A DNA stretch of 64,000 bases from Natrinema amylolyticum (GCF_020515625.1 NZ_JAIWPJ010000003.1:186001-250000); one strand, 5' to 3'. Shown: positions 23,304 through 31,680, counted from the stretch's first letter. Numbers and translations: made by a program. The notes: a model not told the origin generated them from the sequence alone.

Positions 23304-24617
23304 TCACTCGTACCTGAGCGCATCGATCGGATCCGTTCGCGCGGCCCGCCAGGCCGGATACAGCCCGGCGAGGATCCCGACGAGAATCCCGACGGCGATC
23401 GCGAGCGCGACGTACTCGAGGGGGTAGACCAGCGGCAGGTCGACGTACTGCGCACCGAGATAGCCGCCGAGGAGTCCCAGCCCCGTTCCCAGGATCGCGC
23501 CGATGACGCCGAGGATCACCGCCTCGGTCAGGAACAGGCCGAGCACGTCGCGGTTCTGTGCGCCGACGGCTTTCATGATGCCGATCTCGCGGGTCCGCTC
23601 GGTGACGCTGACGAGCATGATGTTCGCGATGCCGATCGAGCCGACCAGCAGGGAGATGGCCGCGATGCCCACGATGAAGTTCCGGAGGAGATCCAGTACG
23701 TCCTGGAGCTGCTGGAGCAGTTCCGTGCTCGTCTGGAAGGTGATCTCGAGGTCGTCACCCAGCAGGTCGCTCGCGTCGGACTGGTCGCTCTCGAGGTAGG
23801 CGGTCGCGCTCTCGCGGGCGGCGTCGATATCGGACTGGTCGGTCGATTCGGCTTCGATGATGATCGCCAGGAAGCGGGCGTCATCGCCGTCGTTCTCGTT
23901 TCCACCGCCGCTCTCGGTATCGCTCTCGCCGCTCCCGTTACCACCACCGCCGATCCCCAGTCCGGCCGCCTGCTCCGCGTAGTAGGGATCCGTCGGCACG
24001 TAGATGCGCGGCGAGGATTCGAAGCCCTCGAACGGGCTCTGTCCCTCGCTGGTGTCGGTGATGCCGACCACCTCGAGTGTCGTTCGCTCGCCGCCGAGGA
24101 TCGTCACCGCGAGTTCGTCGCCGACGGTGACGTTTTCTTCGAACTGATTCGCCGCTGCGGGGTTTATCACTGCCTCGCGTTCGCCCCGCTCGAATTGCCT
24201 GCCCTCGGCCAGCCTGTCCTCGCGGATGTACGACGGTCCCGACGCGATCAGTCCGTTCCCCTGTGCGACCGTCTCGTTCCCGTTCGAGATCGCCTGGGTC
24301 TGAATCGTCGCGTAGCCGTAGGCCGCCTCGACGTCCTCGAGGTCCTCGACTGCCTCGAGGTCGTCCGGCGTGAAGACTGGTTGAGCGCCCGCTAGCGGGC
24401 CGCCTTCGGTGTCGGGGTCGGCGGCCCACCCGTAGACGTTGCGCTGGTCGTCCGGGCTGATGTCGCCGATGATCCCTGCCTGCAGACTGGCACCCAGCGT
24501 GACGAACGCGATCACCGCCGCGATGCCGATCACGATTCCCAGCGTCGTCAGCGCCGACCGGAGCTTGTGACCGCGAATGGAACGCCAGGACAGCCGCAGG
24601 CTCTCGAGGGGGTTCAT
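23304..24617 (-). CDS. ABC transporter permease, MacB/FtsX type
   Basis: The 437-residue protein has the MacB layout: an N-terminal membrane helix (SWRSIRGHKLRSALTTLGIVIG), a large extracellular MacB_PCD domain (about 50-300), then three C-terminal helices with the FtsX motif RTREIGIMKAVGA and LTEAVILGVIGA. An acidic Gly/Asn/Asp linker (about 225-245) interrupts the outer domain. Such permeases are mechanotransmitters or lipid/protein exporters rather than importers. Its start overlaps the ATPase gene by four bases, so they form one export unit. Confidence 0.9.
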   Translation of the reverse strand: MNPLESLRLSWRSIRGHKLRSALTTLGIVIGIAAVIAFVTLGASLQAGIIGDISPDDQRNVYGWAADPDTEGGPLAGAQPVFTPDDLEAVEDLEDVEAAYGYATIQTQAISNGNETVAQGNGLIASGPSYIREDRLAEGRQFERGEREAVINPAAANQFEENVTVGDELAVTILGGERTTLEVVGITDTSEGQSPFEGFESSPRIYVPTDPYYAEQAAGLGIGGGGNGSGESDTESGGGNENDGDDARFLAIIIEAESTDQSDIDAARESATAYLESDQSDASDLLGDDLEITFQTSTELLQQLQDVLDLLRNFIVGIAAISLLVGSIGIANIMLVSVTERTREIGIMKAVGAQNRDVLGLFLTEAVILGVIGAILGTGLGLLGGYLGAQYVDLPLVYPLEYVALAIAVGILVGILAGLYPAWRAARTDPIDALRYE

Positions 24618-25381
24618 TCGGAATCGACCCCCTGGCCCCCCGACTCCGCTCCCGCTCCCGAATCCGTCGTCGTCACGCCGCCATCACTGGATCCGTCGAG
24701 CGCCTCGATCCGCTCGATCTTCCCGTCGAGCAGGTGGACGATCCGGTCGGCTCGCTCGGCGACGTGGCGCTCGTGAGTGACGACGAGCATCGTCGTCCCG
24801 GCCGCGTGAAACTCGTCGAAGAGGTCCAGAATGTCCGCCTCAGTGTCGGTGTCGAGGTTTCCCGACGGCTCGTCGGCCAGCACGATCGCCGGATCGTTGA
24901 CCAGCGCCCGCGCGAGCGCGACCCGCTGGCGCTGGCCGCCCGACAGCTCGTTCGGCAGGTGGTCCGCCCGGTCGGCGAGGCCGACCCGCTCGAGCAGGTC
25001 CCGGGCCCGCTCTCGGCGCTCCGTCCGATCGATGCCCTGGAACAGCTGCGGCAGGGCCACGTTCTCGAGGGCCCGCAGCCGCGGCATCAGGTTGAACGTC
25101 TGGAAGACGAACCCGACCTCCGTCCCCCGGAGTCGGGTCCGCTCGCGGTCCCCGAGATCGCCGACCGTCCGCCCGCCGACGACGACCTCGCCAGCCGTCG
25201 GCGTGTCCAGACAGCCCACGAGGTTCATCAGGGTCGACTTGCCGGAGCCGCTCGGTCCCATGATCGCAGTGTAGGATCCCCGCGGCACCGCGAGGGAGAC
25301 GCCGTCGAGCGCGTGGACGGGTTCGCCGATTCGATAGGTCTTGCGGACGTTCTCGAGGGATACTGCCGTCTCCCGTGCCAT
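24614..25381 (-). CDS. ABC transporter ATP-binding protein, LolD/MacB type
   Basis: The 255-residue ATPase has Walker A GPSGSGKST at residues 42-50, Q-loop FQTFNLMPRL, signature LSGGQRQR, Walker B IVLADEP, and an H-loop in LVVTHERHVA. The motif layout is that of LolD/MacB ATPases. A Gly/Ser/Asp-rich tail of about 25 residues follows the core. It is the upstream partner of the FtsX-type permease (four-base overlap). Confidence 0.92.
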   Translation of the reverse strand: MARETAVSLENVRKTYRIGEPVHALDGVSLAVPRGSYTAIMGPSGSGKSTLMNLVGCLDTPTAGEVVVGGRTVGDLGDRERTRLRGTEVGFVFQTFNLMPRLRALENVALPQLFQGIDRTERRERARDLLERVGLADRADHLPNELSGGQRQRVALARALVNDPAIVLADEPSGNLDTDTEADILDLFDEFHAAGTTMLVVTHERHVAERADRIVHLLDGKIERIEALDGSSDGGVTTTDSGAGAESGGQGVDSE

Positions 25382-25502
25382 GAAGGGTCGTCCACGGACG
25401 GTTCAAAAAAAGTTCGGCGCAACAGTGTGGTTCGCGGGCGAAGCGGAGTTCGAACCCGTCCAACCCTCGTCGCGGACCGATCGGCGTCGATCGGATCGGC
25501 GG

Positions 25503-25814
25503 CTACCAGTCGCCGCCGGCGGTTCCCTCCTGCATCGGTTCCGCTGCCGTCTCGTCGCCGCGAACGATTATATACGCGATCAGGACGATGATTCCGATCG
25601 GGAACACGAGGAACAGCGACGCCGCGACGCCGATTCCCCACAGGAGTTCGTTGTCCTCGCGCTTCGAGGCGTCCTTGTACACCCAGTAGCCGGCACCGGC
25701 CGCGATCAGCACGCCGACGATGAACCCGATCACCATCCCGATGAGGACCACCGTGGGATCGACTTCGGCCGCTTCGCCGCCGGCTTGCAGCGGAAGGAGG
25801 GCGAGTTGCAACAT
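25503..25814 (-). CDS. Small two-helix membrane protein
   Basis: This 103-residue protein has two hydrophobic helices (about residues 23-46 and 62-86) separated by YWVYKDASKREDNELLWG, a loop typical of small conserved haloarchaeal membrane proteins of unknown function. The ATG is the last codon overlap of the preceding 32-residue frame (TAATG), suggesting coupled translation. Confidence 0.78.
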   Translation of the reverse strand: MLQLALLPLQAGGEAAEVDPTVVLIGMVIGFIVGVLIAAGAGYWVYKDASKREDNELLWGIGVAASLFLVFPIGIIVLIAYIIVRGDETAAEPMQEGTAGGDW

Positions 25815-25912
25815 TACGCCACCTCGCTCGAGCCGCCACTCGATCGAACGCCGGGCCGTCGGTATCGATCGATATCGCTCCGATCGACGGGCTGCGACGT
25901 GAATTCGCTCAT
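25814..25912 (-). CDS. 32-residue upstream frame, coupled to the membrane protein
   Basis: An ATG at 25912 opens a 32-codon frame beginning MSEFTSQPVDRSDID and ending GGSSEVA; its TAA overlaps the next ATG by one base. A good TATA box (ATATAAAATC on the minus strand, 25943-25952) places the transcript start just before it, so it would be the first frame on the message. It has no recognisable domain. It could be a real small protein or a leader frame controlling the next gene. Confidence 0.45.
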   Translation of the reverse strand: MSEFTSQPVDRSDIDRYRRPGVRSSGGSSEVA

Positions 25913-25942
25913 GGTTTCGTTCACAAGTGATAGTAATCGAAC

Positions 25943-25952
25943 AGATTTTATA
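25943..25952 (-). promoter_or_regulatory. TATA box of the small-ORF/membrane-protein unit
   Basis: ATATAAAATC on the minus strand lies 31-40 nt before the ATG at 25912 and about 130 nt before the ATG at 25814. This favours expression of both frames from one short-leader message. Confidence 0.6.
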
Positions 25953-26097
25953 TTTCTTTCCCTCGAGTTCTATCAGTGATATTCTAGGATGCCGCGAGAC
26001 AGCGACTAATCGACCGATAGAAACACTGAAACCCCTCTCTCGGCGCTCGACGATCGGCCGCGTCCCGTCGGTGAATCATCGATTCGTTCGAACGCCG

Positions 26098-26116
26098 CTT
26101 GGCATGCAATACCAAG
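26098..26116. promoter_or_regulatory. Inverted repeat just upstream of a TATA box
   Basis: CTTGG and CCAAG are separated by nine bases (26098-26102 and 26112-26116). They end about eight bases before the TATA box at 26124, in the place of the TFB-binding element, where an activator or repressor would act. Confidence 0.4.
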
Positions 26117-26123
26117 CAAACTA

Positions 26124-26131
26124 TTTATATA
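26124..26131 (+). promoter_or_regulatory. TATA box of the ABC-2 operon
   Basis: TTTATATA lies 28-35 nt before the GTG at 26159 and defines it as the start of a leaderless transcript. Confidence 0.7.
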
Positions 26132-26158
26132 CTAACCGTAACTACTTAGATAATTAAC

Positions 26159-27097
26159 GTGACGACCATTGATATCTCCGGCGTGACGAAACGGTACGGC
26201 AGCGAACTGGCGCTCGACGGGCTAGATCTCACGGTCGAGAGCGGGGAAATATACGGCTTCCTCGGCCCCAACGGCGCGGGTAAGTCCACGACGATCAACC
26301 TCGTGCTCGATTTCATCCGCCCGACTCGAGGCGAGGTCCGCGTCTTCGATCTGGACGCCCAGTCGGACAGCCTCGCGATCCGTAATCGGACCGGCATCCT
26401 TCCGGAGGGCGCTGAACTGTACGACCGACTGACCGGTCGCCAGCACGTCGAGTTCGCGATCGAGTCGAAGGACGCCGACGACGACCCCGACGAGCTCTTG
26501 GAGCGGGTCGGGATCGGTGACGCCGCCGAGAAGAAAGCCGGCGGCTACTCGAAGGGGATGGCCCAGCGGCTCATGCTCGCGACGGCGCTGGTCGGCGAGC
26601 CCGATCTGTTGATCCTCGACGAACCGTCGACCGGGCTCGATCCCAACGGGGCCCGCGAGATGCGGGAAATCATCCGCGAGGAGAACGCCCGCGGCGCGAC
26701 GATCTTCTTCTCCTCGCACGTCCTCGGCCAGGTCGAGGCGGTCTGCGATCGCGTCGGCATCCTGCGCGACGGCCACCTGATCGCGGAGGACACCGTCGAC
26801 GGCCTCCGCGACTCCATGCCGTCCCAGACCCGGCTCCGCGTGACGCTCGATCGCGTCCCCGACGACTCCGCGGCCGCGCTCGAGGCCCTCGAGTCGATCG
26901 ACGGCGTCTCGTCGGTGACGCCGGAGGGGAGAACCCTCGTCGTCGCCTGCGACGACCGCGCGAAGACGACCGTGCTGCGACGGATCGAGGACTACGACGT
27001 GTCCGTCGAGGACTTCGAAACCGACGAGTCCTCGCTCGAGGACCTGTTCGTGGCCTACACCTCGGACTCGGTCGGCAGTACGGGGGTGGTACAATGA
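26159..27097 (+). CDS. ABC transporter ATP-binding protein (ABC-2 type)
   Basis: This 312-residue ATPase starts at a GTG. Walker A GPNGAGKS lies at residues 36-43, the signature is YSKGMAQRL (a GGYSKGM variant common in NosF/CcmA-type ATPases), Walker B LLILDEP, and the H-loop IFFSSHVLGQ. The C-terminal 80 residues form the extra domain of DRA-type ATPases (LFVAYTSD at the end). The partner permease starts within its last codons (four-base overlap). Confidence 0.9.
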   Translation: MTTIDISGVTKRYGSELALDGLDLTVESGEIYGFLGPNGAGKSTTINLVLDFIRPTRGEVRVFDLDAQSDSLAIRNRTGILPEGAELYDRLTGRQHVEFAIESKDADDDPDELLERVGIGDAAEKKAGGYSKGMAQRLMLATALVGEPDLLILDEPSTGLDPNGAREMREIIREENARGATIFFSSHVLGQVEAVCDRVGILRDGHLIAEDTVDGLRDSMPSQTRLRVTLDRVPDDSAAALEALESIDGVSSVTPEGRTLVVACDDRAKTTVLRRIEDYDVSVEDFETDESSLEDLFVAYTSDSVGSTGVVQ

Positions 27098-27930
27098 GTG
27101 CGATCACCGTCGCGAAGAAGGACTTCCGGGACGCCGTTCGCTCGCGCGTGTTGATCGCACTGACCGTGCTGTTCGCCCTGTTCACCGTCGGCGGCGCGGC
27201 CCTCGCGTCGTGGATCTCGGAGCTGTTCGAGGAGGGCGGCGCGGAGTCGACGATCGATCTGATCTTCGCGCTTCAGGCCCCCGCGAGCTTTCTCGTGCCC
27301 GTCATCGCGCTGGTCGTCGGCTACGGCGCGATCGCCGGCGAGCGAGAGAGCGGGAGCCTGAAGTTCCTGCTCGGATTGCCCCACACGCGTCAGGATGTCG
27401 TTCTCGGCAAGGTGATCGGCCGGACGGGCGTCGTGGCCGTGTCGATCCTCATCGGTTTCGCCGTCGGCCTGTTGGGTCTCATCGCGTTCGTCGGCTCGGT
27501 CTCGATCGGCCACTACATCGCCTTTACTCTGGTGACGATCCTGTTCGGGTTCGTCTACGTCTGTATCGGCGTCGGTCTCTCCTCGATGACGCGCTCGACG
27601 ACCAGAGCGGCGATTGGCGCGTTCGGGCTGATCGTCTTCTTCTGGATCGTCTGGGGAATCATCGGCCAGGTCCTGCTCTTCACGACCACGGATTTCACCG
27701 CTCTCGAATCCTTCCCCGACTGGTATCACGTCTACAGTGCCGTGCCGCCGGACAACGCCTACGGCTCCGCGATCCAGGCCGTTATCGGCCAGACGCAGCC
27801 GACGATGGGCACCGACGCGGCGGACCTACCGTTCGTCGCCAAGCCGTGGTTCGGATTCGTTATTCTCGCCATCTGGGCGCTCGTCCCGCTCTCGCTCGGC
27901 CGCTGGCGGTTCGAGCGCGTCGACCTCTGA
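27094..27930 (+). CDS. ABC-2 type transporter permease
   Basis: The 278-residue membrane protein has six hydrophobic segments. It begins MSAITVAKKDFRDAVRSRVLIALTVLFAL, as is typical of ABC-2 permeases, and has the cytoplasmic motif GERESGSLKFLLGLPHTRQDVVLGK between helices two and three. It belongs to the NosY-like group seen in many haloarchaea. With the overlapping ATPase it forms an exporter; the substrate is unknown. Confidence 0.88.
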   Translation: MSAITVAKKDFRDAVRSRVLIALTVLFALFTVGGAALASWISELFEEGGAESTIDLIFALQAPASFLVPVIALVVGYGAIAGERESGSLKFLLGLPHTRQDVVLGKVIGRTGVVAVSILIGFAVGLLGLIAFVGSVSIGHYIAFTLVTILFGFVYVCIGVGLSSMTRSTTRAAIGAFGLIVFFWIVWGIIGQVLLFTTTDFTALESFPDWYHVYSAVPPDNAYGSAIQAVIGQTQPTMGTDAADLPFVAKPWFGFVILAIWALVPLSLGRWRFERVDL

Positions 27931-27980
27931 CCGCGCCGCGAGATGTAACGTTTTTCCCGTCGCCGCTCGCTTGACGAACC

Positions 27981-28688
27981 ATGAAGACGGAGGGCGGCTC
28001 CACCGCAGCGAAGCGCCGCGCCGGCGACCGCGCGGCCGAGGACGTCGAGGACGGGTTCGTCGTCGGACTCGGAACCGGGTCGACGACCGCCCACGCGATC
28101 CGTGCGATCGGCCGAGCCGTCGACGACGGCCTCGACGTCCGGGGTATTCCGACCTCGTTTCAATCTCGACAGCTGGCGCTGGAGGTCGGGATTCCCCTGA
28201 CCGATCTCGACGCCGTCGACGGCGTCGACCTCGCGATCGACGGTGCCGATCGGGTCGTCGACGATCCGGACGCCACCGCTCACGGGGCGCTCATCAAGGG
28301 CGGCGGCGCGGCCCACGCGCGCGAGAAACTCGTCGACACCGCGGCCGACCGCTTCGTCGTCGTCGCCGACCCCTCGAAGCTGACCGACCGCCTCGAGCGC
28401 TCGGTTCCAGTGGAAGTGCTCCCCGACGCACACACCGTCGTGGCCGATCGGCTCGCAGAGCTGGGCGGCGAACCGACGCTCAGAGACGCCGAGCGAAAGG
28501 ACGGGCCGGTCGTGACCGACAACGGCAATCTGGTGCTCGACTGCGAGTTCGGGCCGATCGACGACCCCGACGGGCTGGCGACGCGACTCTCTCGAATTCC
28601 TGGCGTAGTGGAACACGGCCTGTTCGTCGGGGTGACCGACGCGACGTACGTCGGCACCGACGACGGTGTCGACGTTCGCCGGTACTGA
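27981..28688 (+). CDS. rpiA: Ribose-5-phosphate isomerase A
   Basis: The enzyme interconverts ribose-5-phosphate and ribulose-5-phosphate in pentose metabolism. The 235-residue protein shows all family motifs: VGLGTGSTTAHAI (residues 29-41), IPTSFQSRQLA, DLAIDGADRVVDD with the catalytic aspartate region, LIKGGGAAHAREK with the catalytic glutamate/lysine region, and DNGNLVLDCEF. The length is normal. It has no obvious operon partner; the gene follows the ABC permease by 50 bp. Confidence 0.95.
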   Translation: MKTEGGSTAAKRRAGDRAAEDVEDGFVVGLGTGSTTAHAIRAIGRAVDDGLDVRGIPTSFQSRQLALEVGIPLTDLDAVDGVDLAIDGADRVVDDPDATAHGALIKGGGAAHAREKLVDTAADRFVVVADPSKLTDRLERSVPVEVLPDAHTVVADRLAELGGEPTLRDAERKDGPVVTDNGNLVLDCEFGPIDDPDGLATRLSRIPGVVEHGLFVGVTDATYVGTDDGVDVRRY

Positions 28689-28707
28689 GCCGCCTGCATC
28701 CCGTTCC

Positions 28708-29151
28708 CTACTCCGACCGGTCGGTCGCTTCCGCTCCGCCGCGTCGGGCCGCGTCCGAGTCCGTCGGCGCATCGACCGGCGTCGCGACCAGGCCGGCGAG
28801 CAGGTAGACCGCCCCCAGCAGGCGGGTCAGCGGGATCACCCATCGTTTCACCTCGAGTTCGTCCGCGTTCTCGTAGGCCAGGCGAAGGTTCGTCTCGACG
28901 ATCGTTCGCGGGACCAGCGCCATGACGAGCCCGGCGGCCGCGAGGACGGCCTCACTGCCGGCCGGCAGACCCTCCTTACGACCGACCAGCCAGACGAACG
29001 CGATCCCCTCGAGCCGAGCGATCGGGATCGTCCGGGACCGCAGCCGTCCGGCGTCGGGGTTCGCGAACGCGAGCCGCTCGCCGAACCGGATGACCCGTTT
29101 CGGGGCGAGTAGTTCGACGAGGCCGACGCCGACGATCAGTGCTCGTCGCAT
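28708..29151 (-). CDS. Conserved membrane protein, tandem paralogue A
   Basis: The 147-residue protein begins MRRALIVGVGLVELLAPK. The pattern that follows (RLEGIAFVWLVGRKEG, then LVMALVPRTIVE and PLTRLLGAVYLLAGL) is shared step by step with the gene just upstream on the same strand. Two to three membrane-associated segments are visible. The ATG at 29151 is used because the 137 upstream codons of the open frame are antisense to the neighbour. The function is unknown. Confidence 0.78.
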   Translation of the reverse strand: MRRALIVGVGLVELLAPKRVIRFGERLAFANPDAGRLRSRTIPIARLEGIAFVWLVGRKEGLPAGSEAVLAAAGLVMALVPRTIVETNLRLAYENADELEVKRWVIPLTRLLGAVYLLAGLVATPVDAPTDSDAARRGGAEATDRSE

Positions 29152-29162
29152 CTCAGGGCTCG

Positions 29163-29630
29163 TCACCGCGAGCGGAGCGGGAGTCGGCTCGACGACTGCG
29201 CCGAGTCGTCCGCGCTCTCGGCCGCTCCGCCGTCGCCCGCCGATTCGTCGCCCGTACTCCGCGAGAGCAGGGTTACGGTCAGGTAGAGCACGCCCAGCAG
29301 CCGCGCCGCGGGCACCACCCACGGCTGTAACTCGAGTCGATCGGTGTCGGCGTAGACCAGGTGCTGGCTGAGTTCGATGATCGGTCGGGGAACGAGGACG
29401 AGCGTCAGACCGGCGATCCCCAGCAGGGCGGAGACGAGCGTCGATCCCTGGCGGCCGCGGACGAGTAGCCAGACGAAGACGAGTCCCTCGAGCCGCGCAC
29501 CCGTCAACGCCAGCGGCCGTCGCTCGGTCTCGCCGGGGTTTCGTAGCCCGATCCGTTCGCACAGTCCGATGATCGGCTCCGGTTTGAGGATCTCGACGAT
29601 CCCGAAGCCGATCAGGAGCTTGCGCAACAT
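29163..29630 (-). CDS. Conserved membrane protein, tandem paralogue B
   Basis: The 155-residue protein begins MLRKLLIGFGIVEILKPE and shares the plan of paralogue A: RLEGLVFVWLLVRGRQG, LVLVPRPIIELSQHLVYAD and PAARLLGVLYLTVTLL. The tail is acidic and Ser-rich. Only 11 bp separate the two genes, so they are probably cotranscribed. Tandem duplication followed by divergence is the simplest explanation. No enzymatic motif is visible. Confidence 0.78.
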   Translation of the reverse strand: MLRKLLIGFGIVEILKPEPIIGLCERIGLRNPGETERRPLALTGARLEGLVFVWLLVRGRQGSTLVSALLGIAGLTLVLVPRPIIELSQHLVYADTDRLELQPWVVPAARLLGVLYLTVTLLSRSTGDESAGDGGAAESADDSAQSSSRLPLRSR

Positions 29631-29881
29631 GTGTCCCACACCTCCCACGGCGAAGGGCAAAAAACTCGAGCCGGCAACCGGCCGTCCGACGGGGGACTGG
29701 ACGGTCGAGCGGACAACGGGCCGGTGAGCGGGCAGCCGGCGGGAGACTGGTCGGTGAGCGGGCAGCCGGTCAGATTGCGAGGGGAGCCGCGCCGCTACCG
29801 AAGCTCGATATCGGGTCGTCACGGGGCCGGTCGCACCGCTATGTACCGTAGCGTCCGAAAAAATCGCGTTACAGTCGTGCC

Positions 29882-30049
29882 TTACAGGTCGCGGGGCTGG
29901 ACCGTCTTCCGGTCGTTGGCCTCTGCGCGTCGGGCGGCGTCCTCGAGGAGCTCGTCGACTTCCTCGTCGAGTGCGTCGTAGAAGTCCGAGGCGACGTTTT
30001 TGTCATCGAGCGCTTCCTTGACGGCGGCTTTGACGATAAGATCTGCCAT
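29882..30049 (-). CDS. DUF1931 histone-fold protein (55 residues)
   Basis: The 55-codon frame begins MADLIVKAAVKEALDDKNV and ends RKTVQPRDL. The helix-strand-helix spacing (AAVKEALDDKNVASDFYDALDEEV, then LLEDAARRAEANDRKTV) is that of a single histone fold as in the DUF1931 family, where the KTVQPRDL end matches the KTVxPxDL tail of archaeal histones. It is acidic, so strong DNA binding is doubtful. A TATA-like TTATATGA on the minus strand at 30076-30082 lies 27-33 nt before the ATG. Confidence 0.82.
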   Translation of the reverse strand: MADLIVKAAVKEALDDKNVASDFYDALDEEVDELLEDAARRAEANDRKTVQPRDL

Positions 30050-30075
30050 ACGATCTACTCGTTTCGCGTTACCTC

Positions 30076-30082
30076 ATATAAC
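30076..30082 (-). promoter_or_regulatory. TATA box of the histone-fold gene
   Basis: Minus-strand TTATATGA at this place has the correct distance (27-33 nt) to the ATG at 30049 for a leaderless transcript. Confidence 0.55.
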
Positions 30083-30325
30083 GGTTTTGGTTAGTCGTGG
30101 AAATACGGGGGTTGCAGCGGTTCATTCGCCCGTTTCGACGCCCCACCCCACCGGAAAGTATATGTTTGATGAGTGGCGATCCGAGATTTCGCGGCTCTCG
30201 AAGCCCGGCATTCGGCTCGCGCGCGGGCCTCCGGGGCTCGCGCGCACGTTCAGCGATTGGGGATTCGTCTCATTCCCGCCGTGCCGGGTCGACGGATTCG
30301 AGTATCTCGGTCGCCGAGTGCGAGT

Positions 30326-31084
30326 ATGCGCGAACTCCTCGAGGCCGTCGCCGACGGCTCGCTGTCGCCGACAGAGGCCGAAGCCGAACTCAGGGGATAC
30401 GTGACCGGCGAGGCGGGCCGGTTCGATGCGGCCCGCGACCAGCGCCGCGGGATTCCGGAGGCCATTTTCGCGGAGGGGAAGTCGGCCGAACAGGTCGTTG
30501 CACTCGCCGAGACCGCCCTCGAGACCACGGGCCGGGCACTGGCGACCCGCGTCTCCGACTCGCAGGTCGCGGCGCTCGAGACGCACCTCGCTGAGACGGC
30601 TCCCGACGCCGCGATCGAGCGCCGGAGTACGACGGTCCGCGTGACGACGGCCGACTACGAGCAGCCGTCGCTCGACGCGACGGTGGGCATCGCCACCGGC
30701 GGGACGGTCGACGGACCGGTCGCCGACGAGGCGGCGGCCGTCTGTCTGGACGCGGGCGCGACGGTCGATCGGGTCGACGACATCGGCGTCGCGGCGCTGG
30801 ACCGAACACTCGACCAGCTCGATCGGCTCCGCGACGCGGACGTCTTGATCGTCGCCGCCGGTCGCGAGGGCGCCCTGCCGACCGTCGTCGCGGGCCTCGT
30901 CGACACGCCGGTTATCGGCGTCCCCGTCTCGAGCGGGTACGGGCACGGCGGCGACGGGGAGGCGGCGCTGGCCGGGATGCTCCAGTCCTGTACCGTCCTC
31001 TCCGTCGTCAACGTCGATGCGGGGTTCGTCGCCGGGGGACAGGCGACATTGATCGCCCGAGCGATCGACGCCGCTCGTTCCTGA
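30326..31084 (+). CDS. larB: Nickel-pincer cofactor biosynthesis protein LarB
   Basis: LarB carboxylates and hydrolyses nicotinic acid adenine dinucleotide in the route to the nickel-pincer nucleotide of lactate racemase. This 252-residue protein has the helical N-terminus (LLEAVADGSLSPTEAE, then RRGIPEAIFAEGKSAEQV) and the C-terminal PurE-like AIR-carboxylase domain (about 115-250) with VGIATGGTVDGPVADEAA, ADVLIVAAGREGALPTVV and VSSGYGHGGDGEAAL. LarC and LarE are not in the window. The ATG at 30326 begins at the conserved helix. Confidence 0.88.
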   Translation: MRELLEAVADGSLSPTEAEAELRGYVTGEAGRFDAARDQRRGIPEAIFAEGKSAEQVVALAETALETTGRALATRVSDSQVAALETHLAETAPDAAIERRSTTVRVTTADYEQPSLDATVGIATGGTVDGPVADEAAAVCLDAGATVDRVDDIGVAALDRTLDQLDRLRDADVLIVAAGREGALPTVVAGLVDTPVIGVPVSSGYGHGGDGEAALAGMLQSCTVLSVVNVDAGFVAGGQATLIARAIDAARS

Positions 31085-31202
31085 TTCGGGCGGTTATTTT
31101 CTCAAAAACTCTTTACGAAAGCCAAAAGCCAAACAGTGTTTGGAGAAGGTTATTTACATGCACACCCAGTATATCCGGGTACCGGCTCTGGCCGGTGTGA
31201 CC

Positions 31203-31352
31203 ATGCCCAAGTGTGACCACTGCGGCGCGCACGTCTCCGAACGGTTCGCACGCGTTTTCGCCGACGAACACGGCGAAATCCACGCGTGTGTCAGCTGTTC
31301 GGCCAACGCTGGAATCGCTGAAGCCGCGAAAGAGCGCGCTCGCGGCACCTGA
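31203..31352 (+). CDS. Small zinc-finger protein (two CxxC pairs)
   Basis: The 49-residue protein has one zinc finger: [19 protein letters not shown] with CxxC at residues 4-7, then HACVSCSA with a second CxxC. Very short CxxC proteins of this form (DUF7563-like) are common in haloarchaea. The ATG at 31203 is preferred to the upstream in-frame starts because the conserved part begins there. A TATA-like TTATTTACA lies about 50 nt upstream. The partner is unknown. Confidence 0.78.
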   Translation: MPKCDHCGAHVSERFARVFADEHGEIHACVSCSANAGIAEAAKERARGT

Positions 31353-31431
31353 TATCGGACCGCTACGGACCAACAACCACGCGCCCCCACGGACGAGACG
31401 CTTTTTACGGTCCCGCACCTGGCCACGAGCG

Positions 31432-31680
31432 ATGGCCGATCACGTCGTCTACGTCCTCGAGTGCGCCGACGGGTCGCTGTACACCGGCTACACGACCGAT
31501 CTCGAGCGACGCGTTGCCGAACACGACGCCGGCGAGGGAGCGAAGTACACGCGCGGGCGAACGCCGGTCGAACTCCGCTATCACGAGGCGTTCGACTCGA
31601 AATCGGCCGCCATGTCTCGCGAGTACGAGATCAAACAGCTGAGTCGCACCGAAAAGGAGCGACTCATCAGCCTCGAATGA
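31432..31680 (+). CDS. GIY-YIG domain protein (UPF0213)
   Basis: This 82-residue protein is a single GIY-YIG nuclease-fold domain: [27 protein letters not shown] with the paired tyrosines (VYV and YTGYTT), the arginine of LERRV, and the later [14 protein letters not shown] plus [18 protein letters not shown], which is the YhbQ/UPF0213 ending. Members are thought to act on DNA; the biological role is poorly known. The catalytic residues appear present. Confidence 0.9.
   Translation: MADHVVYVLECADGSLYTGYTTDLERRVAEHDAGEGAKYTRGRTPVELRYHEAFDSKSAAMSREYEIKQLSRTEKERLISLE

Noticed and set aside
29720-29772. Partial tandem repeat (GTGAGCGGGCAGCCGG twice, 30 bp apart)
   Set aside because: Only two copies in a GC-rich intergenic stretch; nothing ties it to a function.
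31113-31418. Minus-strand frame opposite the small zinc-finger gene
   Set aside because: The plus-strand frame has two CxxC pairs and a clean start; the opposite frame has no motif.
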